This document shows, piece by piece, positions 53,245-61,492 of a stretch of DNA of 64,000 nt. The notes under the pieces are model-generated. The model did not search any database and was not told where the DNA came from. It was given only the letters and a program-made list of their open reading frames with translations. Source of the stretch: an uncultured Chloroflexales bacterium (GTDB lineage: Bacteria > Chloroflexota > Chloroflexia > Chloroflexales > Chloroflexaceae); the NCBI GenBank assembly GCA_937918935.1, contig CAKZSI010000057.1:1-64000 (forward strand), in the 5' to 3' direction. Within the stretch, counting starts at the first letter, position 1. Every line of letters starts with the position of its first letter. The translations under genes were made by a program, and so were the position numbers.

Positions 53245-53330
53245 GAAGGCGGGGAACCTCAGGTTCCCCACGCCCCTGCCTGCCGGGAGGGTCAGGGAGG
53301 GCGCAGCCCTCCCTGATTGATGTTGGATAC
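53245..53330. repeat. Family C and D palindromes before cinA
   Basis: GGGGAACCTCAGGTTCCCC at about 53252-53270 and a GGGAGGGCGCAGCCCTCCC hairpin at about 53295-53313, the archetypal paired arrangement of the two families. Confidence 0.6.
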
Positions 53331-53371
53331 CCCTGGTATCCGCAGAGACCACTTAATCCTGAAAGCTCTCA

Positions 53372-54562
53372 ATGATGGACGCCGAGATCATCGCCATCGG
53401 CTCCGAGTTGCTCCTCGGCGCCACGATCGACACCAATAGCGCCTACCTGGCGCGCGAGCTGGCCGCCGCTGGCGTCAATCTCTACCGCAAGACCGTGGTG
53501 GGCGATAATGCCGAGCGTATCGCCCGGTGCGTTCGCGAGGCCCTTGACCGCGCCGATCTGGTGATCTGCTCCGGTGGGCTTGGCCCCACGCCCGACGATG
53601 TGACCCGCGAGGCGGTCGCCCTGGCCCTCGGTCGCCCGCTGGAGTTCCGCCAGGAGTTGCTCGACCAGATCCAGGCCCGCTTTAGCGCCATGGGCCGCAC
53701 CATGAGCGAGAGTAATCGCCGGCAGGCCTATGTACCCGCTGGCGCCCGGCCCATCCCCAACCCGCGTGGCACCGCGCCTGCCTTCATTGTCGAAGACGCA
53801 CGCGGCACGGTGATTGTGCTGCCCGGCGTGCCCTACGAACTGCGCTATCTGTTTGAACACGCCGTGCTGCCCTACCTGCGCGAAGAGCGTGGCGTCACCG
53901 ACGTCATCCTGGTCAAAACGCTCCATGCCGCCAGCCTCGGCGAAAGCGTGATCGGCGAACTGCTGGCCGATCTGATGCAGCAGGCCAACCCCACCCTGGG
54001 CATCTCCGCCAAACAGGCGCGCTACGAACTGCGGATCGGCGCCCGCGCTTCCAGCCGCGCCGAGGCCGAGGCGCTTATCGCCCGGGCCGAGGCGACCATT
54101 CGCGAACGCCTGGGTCCCCACCTCACGGGCGACGAGCCGCTGGCCGAGACGGTGGTGCGCCTCCTGCACGAGCGGAATCTCACCCTCGCGCTGTTTGAGG
54201 GCGCCGTCGAGGCGCCGATCTACCGCGCCCTGGCTCGCGTTCCCGGCGCCCTGGAGCGCCTGCGCGGGCTGATTGTCCATCCGCTGGATCAGCCCGCCGA
54301 TGAGCCTGCCGCCGCTGCCCTGGCCCTCGCCGGCGCCCGTGACGCCGCGGCGCGCCGGGGTACGCCCCTGGCCCTGGGCGCGCAGGCTGCCTCCACCCCC
54401 GATCCCGGCGGCCTCACGCCTGTCTGCGTTGCCCTGGTCACCCCCGAAGGCAGCCGCGAAGTGATCCGTCGCTACGACCTCCGCCAGCCCGAGGGCTGGG
54501 AGTTCGTTGCCACTCTGGCCCTCGACCTCACCCGGCGCTACCTGGTGGGAGAGGCGGCTTGA
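53372..54562 (+). CDS. cinA: CinA-like protein with degenerate C-terminal amidase domain
   Basis: A 396-aa protein. The N-terminal MoCF-like domain (residues 1-165) is typical of CinA: AEIIAIGSELLLGATIDTNSAYLA, VICSGGLGPTPDDVTREA and VIVLPGVPYELRYLFE; this domain has ADP-ribose pyrophosphatase activity in relatives. A linker domain follows. The C-terminal part (about 254-396) aligns in position with the nicotinamide-nucleotide amidase domain but the expected ESCTGG serine motif reads LFEGAVEAP, so the amidase activity is probably lost. It overlaps the next gene by TTGA. Confidence 0.86.
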   Translation: MMDAEIIAIGSELLLGATIDTNSAYLARELAAAGVNLYRKTVVGDNAERIARCVREALDRADLVICSGGLGPTPDDVTREAVALALGRPLEFRQELLDQIQARFSAMGRTMSESNRRQAYVPAGARPIPNPRGTAPAFIVEDARGTVIVLPGVPYELRYLFEHAVLPYLREERGVTDVILVKTLHAASLGESVIGELLADLMQQANPTLGISAKQARYELRIGARASSRAEAEALIARAEATIRERLGPHLTGDEPLAETVVRLLHERNLTLALFEGAVEAPIYRALARVPGALERLRGLIVHPLDQPADEPAAAALALAGARDAAARRGTPLALGAQAASTPDPGGLTPVCVALVTPEGSREVIRRYDLRQPEGWEFVATLALDLTRRYLVGEAA

Positions 54563-55299
54563 GGCCAGCGCCCGCGGTGTCTGGCATTCGCCTCCGCGCG
54601 GCGCTGGCTTTGGTGCATCGCGATCCACGGTGGTGGCTGAAGTGCCTCGGCTACGGGGCCGCCGCCGCCACCGGCCTGGGCCTGCCTCTGGCCGCCGGTT
54701 TCGTGATGGAGAGCCTCGACAACAGCCGCCGCGGCTACCCCACGCCCCTGCCGCCCTGGAGCGCCCCCTCCCTGCGCGCCCTCACCGGTCTCTTCGCCCT
54801 GCTGATCGACGTTGCCTTCTTCGTCCTGCCCCTGCTCATCGGCGGCGTGCTCATGGTCGGCGTGAGCCTCGCCCTTCTCGTCGCCGGACCGCCGGTTGCC
54901 GCAGTTGCGCCCTGGGTGCTGACCGCCATCGCGCTGCTGACTGCCCTGGTCGTGCTGCTGGTGTTCGTTGCCGGGGCAGCCCCGGTGGGCCGCCTGCGCT
55001 TTGCCCGCGAGGGGCGCATCGAAGAGGCGCTTGACCTGGCCACCCTGCGCTACGCCCTGTCACCCCCGCGGCGGGGCCTCTTTCTGCGGGCGCGCCTGGC
55101 CTCCCTGCCGGCCTACCTGCCGGCAATGCTCATCGCCGGCATCACCTGGCGCCTCGCCTCGCTGCGCTTCCCTGGCCAGTCTCTCGTTGTTGCGCCGGGG
55201 GTCTGGCTGACCATGGCGGCCCTCGTGTATGCCCATCTGGTGGTGGTGCAGCTCTATGTGGCTGCGGAGGCGGAGTTGCAGCGCCGGGGCGGCAACTAG
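54559..55299 (+). CDS. DUF4013-family membrane protein
   Basis: A 246-aa polytopic membrane protein. The RDPRWWLKCLGYGAAAATGLGLPLAAGFVMESLDNSRRGYPTPLPPW opening (about residues 20-67) is the DUF4013 signature, followed by about five helices. It starts with TTG overlapping the cinA stop, so translation is coupled. Function unknown; DUF4013 proteins occur in Chloroflexota and archaea as small multi-pass envelope proteins. Confidence 0.8.
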   Translation: MRPAPAVSGIRLRAALALVHRDPRWWLKCLGYGAAAATGLGLPLAAGFVMESLDNSRRGYPTPLPPWSAPSLRALTGLFALLIDVAFFVLPLLIGGVLMVGVSLALLVAGPPVAAVAPWVLTAIALLTALVVLLVFVAGAAPVGRLRFAREGRIEEALDLATLRYALSPPRRGLFLRARLASLPAYLPAMLIAGITWRLASLRFPGQSLVVAPGVWLTMAALVYAHLVVVQLYVAAEAELQRRGGN

Positions 55300-55308
55300 T
55301 TCAGGCTA

Positions 55309-55355
55309 TGTAAGGCCGAAGCAGGTTTGTCGCACCGATGTGCTTCGCCCTTACA
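55309..55355. terminator. 15-bp stem-loop at the convergence of DUF4013 gene and proS
   Basis: TGTAAGGCCGAAGCA at 55309-55323 and TGCTTCGCCCTTACA at 55341-55355 pair at 14 of 15 positions. The right arm contains the proS stop codon (TAA, 55351-55353 on the minus strand). A bidirectional transcript end is likely; the stem is related to that at 26866-26898. Confidence 0.6.
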
Positions 55356-57066
55356 TGCGGTGTGCGCTCAGCGCCTCCAGCGCCGCGCGGATCGCCTCCA
55401 CCGCCCCCGCCCGCGCCACGCGCGCTGGCGCCCCGCGGCGAGGCTTCAGTTCGACCTCGCCCGTGGCGAGGAGCTTTTCGCCCACCACCAGGCGCAGCGG
55501 CAGGCCGATCAGGTCGGCGTCATTGAACTTGACCCCGGCGCTCTCGTCGCGATCGTCGAGCAACGGGCGCAGCCCGGCAGCGGCCAGTTCGTCGTACAGC
55601 CGCGTCGCCTCGAGCCGCGGGGCCTCTCCTTTGCCCAGAGCGATGATGTGCACATCGGCGGGGGCCACGTCGGCCGGCCAGATGATGCCGCGCTCATCGT
55701 GGTGCTGTTCGATCACCATTTGCAGCAGCCGCTCGACGCCGATCGTATACGCTCCCAGGGCCAGCGGGCGCGCCGCGCCCCGCTCGTCGAGATAGGTCGC
55801 CCCCACCGCCTCGGCGTACCCCGTGCCCGCCCTGCGGAGGTGGCCGAGTTCTACGCCCTGCTCCAGTCTCAGCGGCGCGCCGCAGCGAGGACAGGGGTCG
55901 CCTGCCCGCACCGTGGCGATGTCGGCGACCAGAGTGGCCTGCCAATCGCGCCCATGAACCACGTTGCGCAGGTGGTAGCCCGCGCGGTTGGCGCCGGCTA
56001 CCAGTGGCCCCGCCGCAACCACCGAGGGGTCGGCGATGACGAATACTCCATCCAGCCCCACCGGCGAGGCATAGCCGGCTACCGCTCCTGCCGCGGCGAT
56101 CTGCTCAGGCGTGGCGGGACGCAGTTCGCTCACCGCAGCGGCGTTGCGCAACTTGTCCTCGCTCACCTCCAGGTCGCCGCGGATCACCGCGAAGAGCAGG
56201 CCCCGCTCCGGGGTGTCGAAGAACACCGCCTTGGCCGTCGCCGCCTCACTGATGCCCAGGAAGGCCGCCAGGCCGGCGATGGTGGCCGCGCCGGGCGTGG
56301 CTACCTCCTCCACGGGTGGCGCCTCGACGGGTGGCGGCGGCGCTGGTCGTGCGGCCACGGCGATCTCGATGGCGGCCCCGTAGCCGCAGTCCTTGCACAG
56401 GGCAAGCGTATCCTCCCCGGACGGCGAGAGCGCCATATAGGCGCGGGCCTCGCCCGCGCCCGGCGCGCCGCCAGCGGTCTCCACGGCCACGCAGTGCAGC
56501 CCACAGCGGGCAAAGACATGCTCAAAGGCAGCCTCGACCCGCGCGAAGGCCGTGTCGAGGCTGGCCGAGTCAGCATCGAAGGAGCAGGCCGTCAGGAGTG
56601 TGAACTCGCGCAGACCCAGGAGGCCGCCCCGGACGCGCGCCTCGTCTCGGTAGGCCGGCTGGAGGGTGTAGACCAGCGCCGGCAACTGGCGGTAGGAGCC
56701 AATCTCGCGCCGGGCCAGTTCGGCCAGCGCCGCCTCGTGGGTTGGGGCGAGCACCAGGGGCCGCTCGGCTCGATCGTGCAGCCCGAGCATCTGCGAGCCA
56801 TAGGCGGCGTAGCGGCCGCTCTGCTCCCAGAGCGTGGCCGTCTGCACGATCGGAGTGCGCACCTCCTGGGCGCCGATGCGGCGCAACGCCTCGTGCATGA
56901 TCGTCTCGATCCGCCGGGCAGCAGCCATGCCGAGCGGCAGCAGCGCGAAGCTGCCGGGGGCCAGTGCCCGCGCCAGCCCGGCGCGCAGCGCCAGTTGATG
57001 GCCGATCTGCTCGGCCTCGGCTGGCGCCTCACGCAGCGTGCGACCAGGCAGTGTGGTAAGGCGCAT
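55351..57066 (-). CDS. proS: Prolyl-tRNA synthetase (bacterial type with editing domain)
   Basis: Class II synthetase (571 aa). Motif 1 region is [28 protein letters not shown], motif 2 is [34 protein letters not shown] and motif 3 is [19 protein letters not shown]. Between motifs 2 and 3 lies a YbaK-like editing insertion (about residues 230-385). This is the bacterial ProRS architecture, complete. Located directly downstream of fabZ on the minus strand (about 75 bases apart, with a family D palindrome between), so co-transcription is plausible. No T-box was seen upstream. Confidence 0.95.
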   Translation of the reverse strand: MRLTTLPGRTLREAPAEAEQIGHQLALRAGLARALAPGSFALLPLGMAAARRIETIMHEALRRIGAQEVRTPIVQTATLWEQSGRYAAYGSQMLGLHDRAERPLVLAPTHEAALAELARREIGSYRQLPALVYTLQPAYRDEARVRGGLLGLREFTLLTACSFDADSASLDTAFARVEAAFEHVFARCGLHCVAVETAGGAPGAGEARAYMALSPSGEDTLALCKDCGYGAAIEIAVAARPAPPPPVEAPPVEEVATPGAATIAGLAAFLGISEAATAKAVFFDTPERGLLFAVIRGDLEVSEDKLRNAAAVSELRPATPEQIAAAGAVAGYASPVGLDGVFVIADPSVVAAGPLVAGANRAGYHLRNVVHGRDWQATLVADIATVRAGDPCPRCGAPLRLEQGVELGHLRRAGTGYAEAVGATYLDERGAARPLALGAYTIGVERLLQMVIEQHHDERGIIWPADVAPADVHIIALGKGEAPRLEATRLYDELAAAGLRPLLDDRDESAGVKFNDADLIGLPLRLVVGEKLLATGEVELKPRRGAPARVARAGAVEAIRAALEALSAHRM

Positions 57067-57102
57067 GGTAGGTCTCCTGATATGAACATGGTCCCCGCGC
57101 GG

Positions 57103-57133
57103 GAGGATCCGGGAGGGCGCAGCCCTCCCGGCA
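57103..57133. repeat. Family D palindrome between fabZ and proS
   Basis: GGGAGGGCGCAGCCCTCCC hairpin at about 57110-57128, inside a probable operon. Confidence 0.55.
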
Positions 57134-57141
57134 ACGGTGCT

Positions 57142-57570
57142 TCACCCCTCGGTGATGGCGAACAGCAGCCCGGCCTCGCAGGCCACGTCCCCCTCGACAG
57201 TGGCGCGGCCCCGGGCCTTGCCCACCCCGCGCCGGAACTTCTCGACGTTCACTTCCAGCCGCAGCACCTCACCGGGGCGCACCACCCGCCGGAAGCGGCA
57301 CTCGTCAATCCCGGCGAAGACCGCCAGCTTCCCCCGGTGTTCGGGCAGGCTCAGGGCGGCGACGGCCCCCGTCTGGGCCAGGGCCTCGACGATCAGTACC
57401 CCGGGCATCATCGGGTTGCCGGGGAAGTGGCCGGCGAAGTGCGGCTCATTGATGCTGATCAGCTTCTCGGCCACCGCCCGCGCCCCTGGCTCAAGCTCCA
57501 GAACGCGGTCAATCAACAAGAAGGGATAGCGATGCGGGATGATCGCCATGATCTCCTGGGTGGATAGCAT
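57142..57570 (-). CDS. fabZ: 3-hydroxyacyl-ACP dehydratase
   Basis: Hot-dog-fold dehydratase of fatty-acid elongation (142 aa). Diagnostic segments are [17 protein letters not shown], the active-site [23 protein letters not shown] with its catalytic histidine and the conserved glutamate, and the C-terminal [15 protein letters not shown]-like strand. The ATG at 57570 is preferred over longer frames. No other fab gene is adjacent. Confidence 0.94.
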   Translation of the reverse strand: MLSTQEIMAIIPHRYPFLLIDRVLELEPGARAVAEKLISINEPHFAGHFPGNPMMPGVLIVEALAQTGAVAALSLPEHRGKLAVFAGIDECRFRRVVRPGEVLRLEVNVEKFRRGVGKARGRATVEGDVACEAGLLFAITEG

Positions 57571-57651
57571 GGGGAGGTCCTCTTTTACTATTTTGGGTTG
57601 GAAGCGGCAGTGGAATGCTGGAGACAGCAATCCAAAATCGCATCCGGCCAT

Positions 57652-57960
57652 AGGGTACCATAAAAACGCCGGGCAACCCGCTCGCCGCCTCCCTCCCTCC
57701 CGGCAGCCTTAGCCGTACCTGTCTCAGACGTTCCAAAGAGAGCGTGGAGGTTTTACGAAGACTAATCCGGTATACCACAGTGTTCCCTGCAATGACATCG
57801 CCCGCAGCGGGCTAAAGCCCTCGCTCAGCACGAGGAAGCCCCGCAGGGGCTTTCAGGAACTCAGCACGGGCTAAAGCCCGCAGCGCTCGGTGATACCAGA
57901 GTCAATTCGTAAAGATCATCAAACGGCCCATCCTCCACGCCCTCTGCGGTGATCCTTCTA
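57652..57960. repeat. Intergenic stretch with a family E repeat
   Basis: CGCAGCGGGCTAAAGCCC and GGGCTAAAGCCCGCAGC flank a GGAAGCCCCGCAGGGGCTTT hairpin (about 57803-57884). Same unit as 24880 and 25265. No gene seen. Confidence 0.5.
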
Positions 57961-57965
57961 CCCCG

Positions 57966-57995
57966 TTGACGCTTCCGCATCTCTGCTGCTATAAT
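57966..57995 (+). promoter_or_regulatory. Strong promoter upstream of the second ABC importer
   Basis: TTGACG at 57966-57971 and a perfect TATAAT at 57990-57995 with an 18-base spacer and TGC before the -10. The transcript would have a leader of about 290 bases before the binding-protein gene. Within it, AGGAGGTG directly abuts an ATG at 58139 opening an 18-codon frame, a weak candidate leader peptide. Confidence 0.65.
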
Positions 57996-58269
57996 CCCGC
58001 CCATCACCGCCATACAGTCGCTGCGCGCGACCCCGCCCCTCCTGGACGTCGCCGCCGATGACTCCTACGTGGAAGAAGCGCCTTCCACGCACTGCTCGTG
58101 ATCGCTCCCGCACACTCGTGAGCATCCTTGAGGAGGTGATGCCTATCGCCGTTTCCCCATTCCCTGGCGGAGTCTTTCGTTGCGGTTTCGGTTGAGGCGT
58201 CAGCACGACTTCTGGCTCATCTGGCCGGGTTGCATCTGCCCCGCCCTCAATCGGCATCCAGAACCCGCA

Positions 58270-58278
58270 TGCTACAAT
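58270..58278 (+). promoter_or_regulatory. Second extended -10 close to the binding-protein start
   Basis: TGCTACAAT, 16 bases before the ATG at 58295. A transcript from here would have a leader of only about ten bases. Confidence 0.4.
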
Positions 58279-58294
58279 CGCGAAGGTGATGGCT

Positions 58295-60076
58295 ATGCAA
58301 ACAGATACCCCTGTGCGACGACAGGCGCCTGTCGTCGCCATGCTCCTGACCCTGCTCATCCCGCTGATCGCCGCCTGTGGCGGCGCCCCGGCCGTCCAGT
58401 CTCCTACCGAGGCCCCGGCCGCCACAGCGGCGCCCGAGGCCCCAACGACCGCGCCCGCGGCAACCGCCGCGCCCACCGAACCCGCCGGCGAGAACCAGGC
58501 GGTCTACACCACCGAGAATGGCCTGATGGCCGTTGCCGCCGTCGAGTGCGGCGGCAATTACACCGGCCTGCTCAAGGAGATCGCCGCAGTTGACCCGCTG
58601 ACGGTGCGTTTTACCTTCTGCGTGCCCGATCCGGCCTTCCGCGCCAAGGCTGCCTTTACCCCCTTCGCCATCCTGCCCAGCGAGTACCTCGAGTCCGCCG
58701 GCGGGACGGGCGAGCTGATCGAGCGGCCCATCGGCACTGGCCCCTACCAGGTCGAGAGCTGGACCCGCGGCGACAATATCACCCTCAAGCGCTTCGATGG
58801 CTACTGGGGCGAGCCGGCGAAGACCGAGACGCTGATCTTCCGCTGGAGCGCCGAGGCCGCCCAGCGCCTGCTGGAGTTGCAGTCGGGCACGGTGGACGGT
58901 ATTGACAACATCGCCCCCGACGCCTTCGAGGTGGTCGCCGCCGACCCGAACCTGCAACTGATCGAGCGCGAGGCCCTCAACGTCTTCTACGTCGGCATGA
59001 ACAATACCTACCCGCCGTTCGACAACGAGAAGGTGCGCCAGGCCATCGCCATGGGCATTGACCGCCAGCGCATCGTTGACAACTTCTACCCGCCCGGCTC
59101 CGAGGTGGCGAGCCACTTTACGCCCTGCGCCATCCCCAATGCCTGTGTCGGCGAGGAGTGGTACAAGTACGACCCGGAGATGGCCAGGAAACTGCTCGCC
59201 GAGGCCGGCTTCCCCAACGGCTTCGAGACCGTGCTGGAGTACCGCGACGTGGTGCGCGGCTACCTGCCTGAGCCGGGGCGCGTGGCCGAAGACATCCAGG
59301 CCCAGCTTGCCGAGATCGGTGTCAAGGTGACGATCAACGTCATTGAGTCGGGCACCTTCCTCGATAAGGCCGACGCCGGCGAGTTGAAGGGCCTCCACCT
59401 GCTGGGCTGGGGCGCCGATTACCCCGATATGACCAACTTCCTCGATTTCCACTTCGGCGCCGGGGCCTCGAAGCAGTTCGGCAACAAGTTCCCCGACCTG
59501 GTCGAGGCGTTGAAGCAGGGCGCCTCGCGGGCCGACGACGCCGAGCGCGAGCCGTTCTATGTCGAGGCCAACAACCTGATCAAGAAGCACGTGCCCATGG
59601 TGCCCATCGCCCACGGCGGCTCGGGCGTGGCCTACAAGGCCGACGTCAGGGGCGCCTTCGCCAGCCCCCTGGGTAACGAGTACTTCGCTGTGATGGATCC
59701 CGGCGGGCGCAAGACCTTCGTCTGGATGCAGAATGGCGAGCCGGCTGGCATCTACTGCGCCGATGAGACCGACGGCGAGGCGCTGCGCGTCTGTGAGCAG
59801 GTGACCGAGGGCCTGCTGGCCTATGAGATCGGCGGCACCGAAGTCGGCCCCGGCCTGGCCGAGGAGTGCACCGCCAACGCCGACCTGACCGTGTGGACCT
59901 GCAAGCTCCGCTCGGGTGTGAAGTTTCACGATGGCTCCGATCTCGATGCCAACGACGTCGTTATGTCCTGGGCCGTGCAGTGGGACGCCGCCAACCCGCT
60001 CCACAAGGGCCGCGACGGCAGCTTTACCTACTTCTCGTCGCTCTGGGGCGGCTTCCTGAACGCCCCGGCGGAGTAA
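58295..60076 (+). CDS. Family-5 solute-binding lipoprotein with circularly permuted fold
   Basis: Peptide-type ABC substrate-binding lipoprotein (593 aa; numbering below from GTG 58286, subtract 3 for the ATG). The signal peptide ends in LIAAC (C31), then an Ala/Pro/Thr linker. Residues 92-118 (YTGLLKEIAAVDPLTVRFTF) correspond to the middle of a normal family-5 protein, followed in normal order by RPIGTGPYQVESW (147-159), DGYWG, VGMNNTYPPFDNEKVRQAIAMGIDR (236-260) and the lobe II region to about 470. The segments that normally open the mature protein, GEALRVCEQVTEGLLAYE (497-514), PGLAEEC, LTVWTCKLRSGVKFHDGSDLDANDVV (533-559) and FTYFSSLWGGF, come last. Start ATG 58295 fits GAAGG at 58282-58286; GTG 58286 is an alternative. 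Ligand unknown. Confidence 0.9.
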   Translation: MQTDTPVRRQAPVVAMLLTLLIPLIAACGGAPAVQSPTEAPAATAAPEAPTTAPAATAAPTEPAGENQAVYTTENGLMAVAAVECGGNYTGLLKEIAAVDPLTVRFTFCVPDPAFRAKAAFTPFAILPSEYLESAGGTGELIERPIGTGPYQVESWTRGDNITLKRFDGYWGEPAKTETLIFRWSAEAAQRLLELQSGTVDGIDNIAPDAFEVVAADPNLQLIEREALNVFYVGMNNTYPPFDNEKVRQAIAMGIDRQRIVDNFYPPGSEVASHFTPCAIPNACVGEEWYKYDPEMARKLLAEAGFPNGFETVLEYRDVVRGYLPEPGRVAEDIQAQLAEIGVKVTINVIESGTFLDKADAGELKGLHLLGWGADYPDMTNFLDFHFGAGASKQFGNKFPDLVEALKQGASRADDAEREPFYVEANNLIKKHVPMVPIAHGGSGVAYKADVRGAFASPLGNEYFAVMDPGGRKTFVWMQNGEPAGIYCADETDGEALRVCEQVTEGLLAYEIGGTEVGPGLAEECTANADLTVWTCKLRSGVKFHDGSDLDANDVVMSWAVQWDAANPLHKGRDGSFTYFSSLWGGFLNAPAE

Positions 60077-60318
60077 GGAGGTCGGGGAAACCATGTTTCC
60101 CCGGGCCCCTTCTTGCCAGGTGCAAGGGCACGGCCCCCTCCCGGCCTCCTCCCGTTGGAGCGAGGCGCCGGACTCCCTCCCCCGGCGGGGGAGGGTCGGG
60201 GAGGGGGCCGAACGCCACGAATGGCGCAAAAACGCAAAGCGTTACAATCAGCGCCACCAGTTCCCTGTGCCTTTGCGTCAGGCGCTGCGACAAACGCGCT
60301 AACCTCGAAATTAGGACC
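60077..60318. repeat. Repeat-filled gap inside the importer operon
   Basis: A family C palindrome (about 60082-60100) and a GC-run core (about 60160-60212) separate the binding-protein gene from the permease. The following bases to 60318 are unstructured. Confidence 0.5.
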
Positions 60319-61395
60319 ATGCTGCGCTACACCCTTCGCCGTCTGATCGTGGCCGTGCCTGTGCTCTTCGGCGTGCTGCTGGTCACCTTTGTGCTGGTGC
60401 GCCTGATCCCCGGCGACCCCTGCACGGCCCAGCTCGGCGAGAAGGCCACCGAAGCCATCTGCGCCCGCTTCAATGCCGAGAAGGGTCTCGACAAGCCCAT
60501 TCCGGTGCAGTTCGGCATCTACATCCGCGATGTGTTGCAGGGCGACCTGGGAACCTCCATCCGCTTCAACCGCCCCGTCACCCAACTGATCGCCGAGCGT
60601 CTGCCGGTCACCCTGGAGCTGGGCTTCTTCGCCCTGCTGCTGGCCTGCATCGTGGGGGTGCCGCTGGGCATCATCGCCGCGCTGCGCCGCAACTCGGCAA
60701 TCGACGTGGCGACCATGGTCATCTCCAACGTCGGCGTCTCGATGCCCGTGTTCTGGCTCGGGCTGATGCTGGCCTACATGTTCGCCCTGCTGCTCAAGGA
60801 CACCCCCTTCCAGTTGCCGCCCTCGGGGCGCCTGACCGCGGGTGTCACCAGCGTGCCCTTCTATGTCGTCTGGGGGTGGGAGGTTGATCTCAAATCGGGC
60901 TTCGGGCAGGTGTTGCAGTTCTTCGCCAACATGTACCTCTTCAACAGCCTGATCACCTTCCAGTGGGAGGTCTTCCGCGACGCTCTGCGCCACCTCATCC
61001 TGCCGGCGATGGCCCTTGGCACCATCCCCATGGCTATCATCGCCCGCATGACCCGCTCCTCAATGCTCGAGGTCCTCGGGCGCGACTACGTGCGCACCGC
61101 TCGCGCCAAGGGCCTGGCCGACGTGGTGGTTACCATCCGCCACGCCCTGCGCAACGCCCTCCTGCCCGTGGTGACGATCATCGGCCTGCAACTGGGCACG
61201 ATCTTCAGCGGCGCCGTGCTGACCGAGACGATCTTCAATCTTGCCGGGGTGGGCCGCATTCTCTACGATGCCATCTCCACCCGCGATTACCCGATTATTC
61301 AGGGCTTTACGTTGGCGATTGCGTTTAGCTATGTGATGATTAATTTGCTGGTGGATCTTTCATATGGGTTTCTCGATCCGCGGATCAGATACTAG
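60319..61395 (+). CDS. ABC importer permease, DppB/OppB type (second locus)
   Basis: A 358-aa permease. The N-terminus YTLRRLIVAVPVLFGVLLVTFVLVRLIPGDPC and ending DPRIRY are family hallmarks, and the EAA loop is SMLEVLGRDYVRTARAKGL. A loop at about residues 165-215 facing outward is longer than usual. It follows the permuted binding protein. The ATG at 60319 has AGGA only two bases away, so initiation may be weak. Confidence 0.93.
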   Translation: MLRYTLRRLIVAVPVLFGVLLVTFVLVRLIPGDPCTAQLGEKATEAICARFNAEKGLDKPIPVQFGIYIRDVLQGDLGTSIRFNRPVTQLIAERLPVTLELGFFALLLACIVGVPLGIIAALRRNSAIDVATMVISNVGVSMPVFWLGLMLAYMFALLLKDTPFQLPPSGRLTAGVTSVPFYVVWGWEVDLKSGFGQVLQFFANMYLFNSLITFQWEVFRDALRHLILPAMALGTIPMAIIARMTRSSMLEVLGRDYVRTARAKGLADVVVTIRHALRNALLPVVTIIGLQLGTIFSGAVLTETIFNLAGVGRILYDAISTRDYPIIQGFTLAIAFSYVMINLLVDLSYGFLDPRIRY

Positions 61396-61399
61396 CAGA

Positions 61400-61430
61400 G
61401 AGTCCGGGGGAGCGCAGCCCTCCCGGAAAT
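61400..61430. repeat. Family D palindrome between the two permease genes
   Basis: GAGTCCGGGGGAGCGCAGCCCTCCC-type hairpin with one imperfection, again inside a likely operon. Confidence 0.45.
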
Positions 61431-61492
61431 GATCCTTTCGATAGTCCCCGGGGCCAGTGCGCAACCCCTTGTGTCCCCGCCCCCTACAGCCT

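Noticed and set aside
58247-60229. A 660-codon minus-strand frame opposite the binding protein
   Set aside because: Low-complexity Gly/His/Leu/Val content and no domain; the plus strand has a lipoprotein with recognisable family-5 segments.
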